Shown piece by piece: positions 6,594 to 11,070 of a stretch of 11,070 bases of DNA. This DNA comes from Alphaproteobacteria bacterium (GTDB lineage Bacteria; Pseudomonadota; Alphaproteobacteria; ATCC43930; CGMCC-115725): the NCBI GenBank assembly GCA_019237175.1, contig JAFAHP010000550.1, positions 1 through 11,070 of the forward strand, in the 5' to 3' direction. A program made the translations under genes and the position numbers. Below the pieces are notes generated by a model. That model made no database searches. It worked only from the letters and a program-made list of their open reading frames with translations, and had not been told where the DNA came from. The stretch's first letter is position 1, and each line of letters starts with the position of its first letter.

Positions 6594-7019
6594 ATGATCG
6601 ACTTTCGACGGGGGGCGGTCATTAGCGCAGCCGAGTCGTGGATTGGCACACCTTACCACCACATGGCGCGTCTGAAGGGTGTCGGGTGTGATTGCCTGAC
6701 GTTGCTGGCGGCGGTCTATTATGAGGCCGGGGTGATCCCGGAGGTGGAGATCCCGTTCTACCCGCCGGACTGGCATCTGCATCGCTCAACCGAACGCTAC
6801 ATGGACGGGTTGCGCGACTATGCGCGCGAAGTCGATGCGCCGCGGCTTGGCGATTCGGCTCTGTTCAGGTTCGGGCGATGCTTTGCGCATGGCGCCATCG
6901 TGGTCGAATGGCCGCGTGTCATTCATGCCTGGAACGGCCTCGGCGTCGTCCGCGGCGACGCCTCGAAGCCGAACCTTTCCGACCGTTCGGTTCGGTTTTT
7001 CTCGCCGTTTCTTGAATGA
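6594..7019 (+). CDS. NlpC/P60 family cell-wall peptidase of the tail
   Basis: A 141-residue NlpC/P60 cysteine peptidase, the tail-associated enzyme that cleaves peptidoglycan cross-links during DNA entry (RcGTA peptidase). The SWIGTPYHHMARLKGVGCDC segment (15-34) is the family hallmark and places the nucleophile at Cys34, preceded by Asp33. The catalytic histidine is probably His99 in RCFAHGAIVV, and HAW at 111-113 is the later conserved element. Length is normal for the phage subgroup. The start at ATG 6594 is forced because TGA lies two codons upstream in frame. Its GAGGG (6589-6593) touches the start codon, an unusually short spacing. The stop overlaps the next ATG (ATGA). Confidence 0.92.
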   Translation: MIDFRRGAVISAAESWIGTPYHHMARLKGVGCDCLTLLAAVYYEAGVIPEVEIPFYPPDWHLHRSTERYMDGLRDYAREVDAPRLGDSALFRFGRCFAHGAIVVEWPRVIHAWNGLGVVRGDASKPNLSDRSVRFFSPFLE

Positions 7020-9829
7020 CCGGCATCCTCGGCCTCGGACCGGAGGCCAAGAAAAAAAACATCGTCGCCTCGCTACGCTACCAGACGAGCCAAAAGGGCT
7101 CGACGATCCCCCTCGTCTACGGCTGCAATCGCCTCGCGATCAACCTGCTCGATTATCAGAACTTCACGATGAGCTCAAGCAAGAGCGGCAAGGGCGGCAA
7201 GGGCGGGATCGTCGGCGGCGGCGCGGGCAAGGGCGGGAGCAACGGCAGCGGCACCAATTACCAGGTCGATTTCATCGCCGGTGTCTGTCAGGGGCCGATC
7301 CAGAATTGGGGGCTCGTCTGGTCCAACAAGACGATCACGACGCTGCTCGGCGGGCTGACCGCCGGCACTACCGCGACAATGGATTACGGCCTCGGCAGCG
7401 ACGGCCAGGCTGCAGACTCGAACTGGTACCCACCCAATCAGCTCGGCTACTCGGGCACGGCCTGGTTTTCGGTCGAGCGATATCAGCTTGGTCAAAGCCC
7501 GGCGCTGCCGAATTTCAATGTTGAGGTCTACGGCCTCGAATATGGCACCGCGCCCAACGGCTGCGATGCCAATCCGGCCAGCATCCTCACCGACCTCTTA
7601 ACCAACCCACGCTATGGCGCCGACTTCCCGACCGCGAACCTGGACACGACAGGCACGCTCGTCGATTACGCCAATTATTGCAACGCGGTCGGGCTGATGC
7701 TGGCGCCGGTCTACGACTCGCAGCAACCCTGCCTGCAACTGCTCGACGAAATCGCCACGGTCACCAACAGCGCCGTCGTCTGGTCGGGCGGCCTTTTGAA
7801 GGTCATCCCCTACGGCGATCAGCCACGGTTTGCGGTCTACACGCCCGCTTCATTTACCGGGACATTAGGGCTCGGCGACCAGATCTCGATGACATTCTCC
7901 GGCGCCTTTCCGGGCTCGCCGGTAACCGTAAGCCATTACCTCTCGGCCAACGATATCGTCAGCTACGCGGCCGCCGGGGCCTCGATCGCGCAGGTGATCA
8001 CGGGTGACGGAACGGTGACCTCGCCTGGAAACGGCACCCTCGCGGCGGCCGGCGTATTCGCCTCGGTGACCTTGTTCGGGCTGGTGATCATCACCACCGG
8101 CGCGCCGATCTCGATCTCGGCCAGCAGCTCAGGCGCCGAGACCCTGGCCATCGGCTCATCCAGCGCGCCCTACAGCTGGACGCCGAACACGACGCCGATT
8201 TACTCGCTCGGCGACGATGATTTTGTCGTCCAGACATCGTCGGTCGGCGCCCATCTCGGCGTCAGCCCCGGCGGCGCCGCGTTGCGGCTCGGCGCCGGCC
8301 CGATCACCGACGGCTTTACCGATGACCCGGTGCACGTCGTCCGCTCGACGCCGGCCGATGCGCTCAATTTCGTGCAGCTCGAGACGACCGACCGCGGCAC
8401 CTCGTACAATACGAGCATCACCGAAGCTTTCGATCAGGGCTCGATCGATCTCTACGGCGTCCGCCGCGATACCAGCATCAAGGCGCGCGCGATCGTCGAT
8501 CCCTATTATGTCGCGACGACCGTCGCCCAGCTGCGGCTGCAGCGGCAGATCTTCTACCGCAACACCTACACCTTTCGGCTCGGGTGGAAATACATCCTGC
8601 TCGAGCCGATGGACCTGGTTCAGATCACCGATCAAAAGCTCGGCGCGCAAGCCCTCACGGTCCGCATCACCGCGATCGAGGAGGATGACGAAGGCACGCT
8701 GACGGTGACGGCCGAAGATTGGTTTGGGGCCCCGGGGCCGGTCATGTATCCGCCGATCACGCCGCTGCCGAGCTTTGGCGGGTTGTCGAGCCTCGGGATA
8801 GGAGCCTCGACCGCCACACCTTACGGCAAGCAAGGCGGTTCTTCGACTGCCTCGACGCCGAACTACGGCACCCCAGCGCCAGCGGTCAACACGCCCTTCA
8901 TCTTCGAGCCGACCGCGCAGTTGCTGGCGGCACAGGGGCAGACCTCACCTTACATCGTGATCGGCCTCTCGGCCGGCCCCAGCAGCGTCTACAGCGCCAA
9001 TTGGGCAGGCGCATGGGTCTATGCCTCGCTCGACGGCTCGACCTTCACTCAATTGGGGAACTTCCTCGGCGGCCCATCCGAGATGGGCTACACGACGGCC
9101 GATTGCCCGCCCTCCGGCACGAGCCTTTCGGTCAACTTGGCCGAATGCAACGGCATGCTCGGCAATTTCTCTCTGCAAGCCGCGGCCAATGGCGTGAGCC
9201 TGTGCGCGGTGATGACGCCCGGGGGACTGATCGAGTTCATCAGCTATTCGATCGCTACCTTGGCCGGTACCAACCAATATGTATTGACGGGGCTCAACCG
9301 CGGACTTTACGGCACCAATGCCATCGATCTGTCGGCCGGCTCGCAGTTCCTTGCGCTCTTTGGCGCGGTCTTTACCGATATCTTGCCGGCGCAGTTTATC
9401 GGCCAGACGATCTACTTCAAATTTCAGAGCTTCAATACGACGCAAGGCGGCGTGCAGCCGCTCGCCGGCTGCGTGGTCTACGAATTTGTGCCGCAGGGCT
9501 CATCGGTCATTCCCGGCGTTTTTCCGATTGCAGTAACGTCGGACGCTGTCATACGGGTCGGAGTCGGCACCGGCACGAACCGCAGCGCCAGCACCATTCC
9601 GATTGAACAGCAGCGCACGCCAGTGGTCACCGATGCTCGCCTCTGGATTGAGGAAACACCGCGCGCCATTCGTGGTATGACTTTTCAGACGGAGAGCGGA
9701 GGGGTTGCGGGCAACCATGGACGACCGGCGCTCGAAGATCTCGCGACAACGCGAATGGATCAAATACCGACGATCGAGAATCGCGGGACAACATTGAGCG
9801 ACGCGCAGACACTGACGGAGAACAGATGA
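7016..9829 (+). CDS. Large tail-tip/host-interaction protein (gpJ/megatron-like)
   Basis: A 937-residue protein of the putative phage tail protein family that ends the GTA-like tail module. It would form the baseplate hub and central fibre. The N-terminal section (LRYQTSQKGSTIPLVYGCNR, then NFTMSSSKSGKGG with a Gly/Lys/Ser loop to about 79) is typical. The core holds NPASILTDLLTNPRYGADFP, LLDEIATVTNSAVVWSGGLL and VIPYGD near 263-268. A segment of about 115 residues then intervenes before TPNTTPIYSLGDDDFVV (389 onward) and DPVHVVRSTPADALNFVQLE, followed by ILLEPMDLVQITDQKLGA and VTAEDWFGAPGP. Residues 600-830 form a second beta-rich region, and the last 100 residues look compositionally different. 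There is no RcGTA-like TIM barrel at the N-terminus. ATGA overlaps at both ends couple it to its neighbours. Confidence 0.85.
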   Translation: MTGILGLGPEAKKKNIVASLRYQTSQKGSTIPLVYGCNRLAINLLDYQNFTMSSSKSGKGGKGGIVGGGAGKGGSNGSGTNYQVDFIAGVCQGPIQNWGLVWSNKTITTLLGGLTAGTTATMDYGLGSDGQAADSNWYPPNQLGYSGTAWFSVERYQLGQSPALPNFNVEVYGLEYGTAPNGCDANPASILTDLLTNPRYGADFPTANLDTTGTLVDYANYCNAVGLMLAPVYDSQQPCLQLLDEIATVTNSAVVWSGGLLKVIPYGDQPRFAVYTPASFTGTLGLGDQISMTFSGAFPGSPVTVSHYLSANDIVSYAAAGASIAQVITGDGTVTSPGNGTLAAAGVFASVTLFGLVIITTGAPISISASSSGAETLAIGSSSAPYSWTPNTTPIYSLGDDDFVVQTSSVGAHLGVSPGGAALRLGAGPITDGFTDDPVHVVRSTPADALNFVQLETTDRGTSYNTSITEAFDQGSIDLYGVRRDTSIKARAIVDPYYVATTVAQLRLQRQIFYRNTYTFRLGWKYILLEPMDLVQITDQKLGAQALTVRITAIEEDDEGTLTVTAEDWFGAPGPVMYPPITPLPSFGGLSSLGIGASTATPYGKQGGSSTASTPNYGTPAPAVNTPFIFEPTAQLLAAQGQTSPYIVIGLSAGPSSVYSANWAGAWVYASLDGSTFTQLGNFLGGPSEMGYTTADCPPSGTSLSVNLAECNGMLGNFSLQAAANGVSLCAVMTPGGLIEFISYSIATLAGTNQYVLTGLNRGLYGTNAIDLSAGSQFLALFGAVFTDILPAQFIGQTIYFKFQSFNTTQGGVQPLAGCVVYEFVPQGSSVIPGVFPIAVTSDAVIRVGVGTGTNRSASTIPIEQQRTPVVTDARLWIEETPRAIRGMTFQTESGGVAGNHGRPALEDLATTRMDQIPTIENRGTTLSDAQTLTENR

Positions 9830-11070
9830 TCTGGCGTATCCTGACGGCAGCATTGCTGGCAATTTATTTTGTCAGCCCGGCGCACGCCACGCTCCAGCCG
9901 TCAAGCTATCCGACCACAGCTGGCGCAGCGATGCTGTCCTGTAGCGGGCGTCCGTGGATCGACATCCTCTGCTACGGTGCCGATCCGACCGATACGGCTA
10001 ACTCGACCACGGCCATCCAGACCGCGATCAGCGATGCCGTCGCCAACAACGTCCCGGTGCACTTCCCGGCCGGCACCTTCAAGGTCACCTCGGCGATCGT
10101 CATCGACTATGCCGGCGTCTCGGCCAAGGGCTTCCGGCTGGTCGCGGATGGTGCTACGCTCGACGGGCTGGCGATCACCTCGGGTCCGGTCCTGCAGGTC
10201 ATCTGCAGCGGCGGCACGACGTCATCGCCGGCGACCTGCTTTTTCTTTCACCAGGAAGGCACGCTGTTTATCCGGGGCAATTCGGGTGAGGTCAACTATA
10301 CCACGCTGACCTCGGCTGAACCGGCCGGACAAACCGTGCTGCCGGTTGCCTCGACCGCGAACCTCTATGTCGGCCAGACGGTGCTGGTGGCGCTTGCCGC
10401 CGGCGGCAATTGGGCCTCCCCGATCACCGCCATCGGCACCGGGACCATCACGATCGGAACCGCACTCCCGATCGGCGGCGCCAACAACAACGCCCAGGTC
10501 GGCCTCGCCTCCTACCCGTTCACCATGGGCAAGGTCGATTTTACCGACCAGCACAACTCGTTTGCGATCGACCATCTGGTCGTGACCAATGCCAGTACGG
10601 CGCAAGGGGCCGGGGCCTGCCAGTTCAACGCCACCTATGACGCGATCGTCTATGTCGTGTGCGACAGTTCGGGCGGGGCGGGCGGCATCGCCCTCGAGCA
10701 GATGCAATTCTCGAAGGTCGCCGGGGCCGGGTCGGCCGCCGCGGCCGGCGGCCAGGCGATCGTCCTCGAAAACGGCTACAATTTTTCGAACATCTTTTAC
10801 GCGCTCGACCTCGAGGTCGCGCCGATCTGCATCCAGATCACCGCTAACCACCACGGCGACAATACCTTTGTCTCGCCCTACATGAACTGCCCGGTCGCGG
10901 TCAACGCGACGGCCTCCGACAACAATGTGCTGATCAACCCGCAATATGCCGGGGCGGTCACCAGCTACGGGCCGCAATCGGTCGGGATCTCCGTGGTCGG
11001 CATGGGTTCGCGGGCCAAATGGCTTTTCCCGACGACGGCAACCTACCAGGCGGCGGCCGTCGACGACGGG
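9826..11070 (+). CDS. Tail spike with pectate-lyase-like beta-helix and signal peptide (3' truncated)
   Basis: The frame runs open to the right edge (415 codons). ATG 9826 is preceded by GGAG at 9817-9820 with five bases spacing and overlaps the tail-tip stop (ATGA). Residues 1-21 (MIWRILTAALLAIYFVSPAHA) look like a Sec signal peptide with an AHA cleavage site. From about 44 comes WIDILCYGADPTDTANSTTA, then IQTAISDAVANNVPVHFPAG. That is the classic opening of the pectate-lyase superfamily repeat (GADP.D.T.AIQ.AI...V.FPAGTF), used by phage tail spikes as a right-handed beta-helix. The rest is a Gly/Ala/Asn/Thr-rich beta repeat region. Catalytic residues and trimerisation domain are not visible. 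Function as glycan-binding or glycan-degrading spike is inferred; a secreted host-directed enzyme is the alternative. Confidence 0.8.
   Translation, partial: MIWRILTAALLAIYFVSPAHATLQPSSYPTTAGAAMLSCSGRPWIDILCYGADPTDTANSTTAIQTAISDAVANNVPVHFPAGTFKVTSAIVIDYAGVSAKGFRLVADGATLDGLAITSGPVLQVICSGGTTSSPATCFFFHQEGTLFIRGNSGEVNYTTLTSAEPAGQTVLPVASTANLYVGQTVLVALAAGGNWASPITAIGTGTITIGTALPIGGANNNAQVGLASYPFTMGKVDFTDQHNSFAIDHLVVTNASTAQGAGACQFNATYDAIVYVVCDSSGGAGGIALEQMQFSKVAGAGSAAAAGGQAIVLENGYNFSNIFYALDLEVAPICIQITANHHGDNTFVSPYMNCPVAVNATASDNNVLINPQYAGAVTSYGPQSVGISVVGMGSRAKWLFPTTATYQAAAVDDG

Noticed and set aside
7186..7245. AGGGCGG-type tandem repeats as a possible DNA repeat element
   Set aside because: They encode the Gly/Lys/Ser loop common in this tail protein family; low-complexity coding sequence is sufficient explanation.
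8156..8833. Long minus-strand ORF opposite the tail-tip gene
   Set aside because: Its Arg/Asp-rich repetitive composition is typical of the antisense of a GC-rich beta protein; the + strand gene has recognisable motifs throughout.
10222..10977. Long minus-strand ORF opposite the tail spike
   Set aside because: It is Arg/Asp/Gly/Val-rich with no motif; the + frame carries the pectate-lyase signature and biased third positions.

Overview
The window is the tail-morphogenesis block of a siphovirus-type prophage, or of a related gene-transfer-agent-like element, read left to right on the + strand. By eye the DNA is GC-rich (around 60%), with GTG/TTG starts and strong G/C preference at third codon positions. 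The gene order matches the alphaproteobacterial tail module best known from the Rhodobacter capsulatus GTA: gp10-like protein, tail terminator, tail tube, tape measure, DUF2460, DUF2163, NlpC/P60, large tail-tip protein. I infer an alphaproteobacterial host, plausibly of the Bradyrhizobium/Rhodopseudomonas kind; nothing in the window proves a genus.

Layout. 1-122: 3' end of an upstream gene, probably a head-tail connector. 119-1020: HK97 gp10-like protein and tail terminator. 1049-1210: a doubtful small ORF. 1214-2002: tail tube protein. 2013-2731: tail assembly chaperone made in two forms, the longer through a -1 frameshift; a G-run slippery site lies 5 nt before a perfect 11-bp stem. 2588-3154, minus strand: a probable exported protein wedged between chaperone and tape measure, so moron-like. 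3192-4550: tape measure protein. 4547-6090: DUF2460 distal tail protein and DUF2163 hub, the latter with four cysteines spaced like the Fe-S ligands of lambda gpL. 6091-6593: about 500 bp without an intact gene but with pieces of coding-like sequence in more than one frame, read as a decayed gene. 6594-7019: NlpC/P60 peptidase. 7016-9829: large gpJ/megatron-like tail-tip protein with an extra inserted domain. 9826 to the right edge: pectate-lyase-fold tail spike with an N-terminal signal peptide, truncated by the window.

How the genes work together. The tube protein polymerises around the tape measure under the chaperone pair, and the terminator and gp10-like protein close the head-proximal end. 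DUF2460, DUF2163, the peptidase and the tail-tip protein form the baseplate that opens the cell wall. The last gene probably binds or degrades a surface glycan. Most structural genes overlap by 1-4 bases (ATGA, GTGA, TTGA, TGATG), so they are probably one translationally coupled transcript. I saw no promoter, tRNA, CRISPR array, insertion sequence or attachment site.

I found no unknown system. The most distinctive items are the frameshift signal, the minus-strand insert, the broken stretch at 6091-6593, the inserted domain in the tail-tip protein and the signal peptide on the spike.
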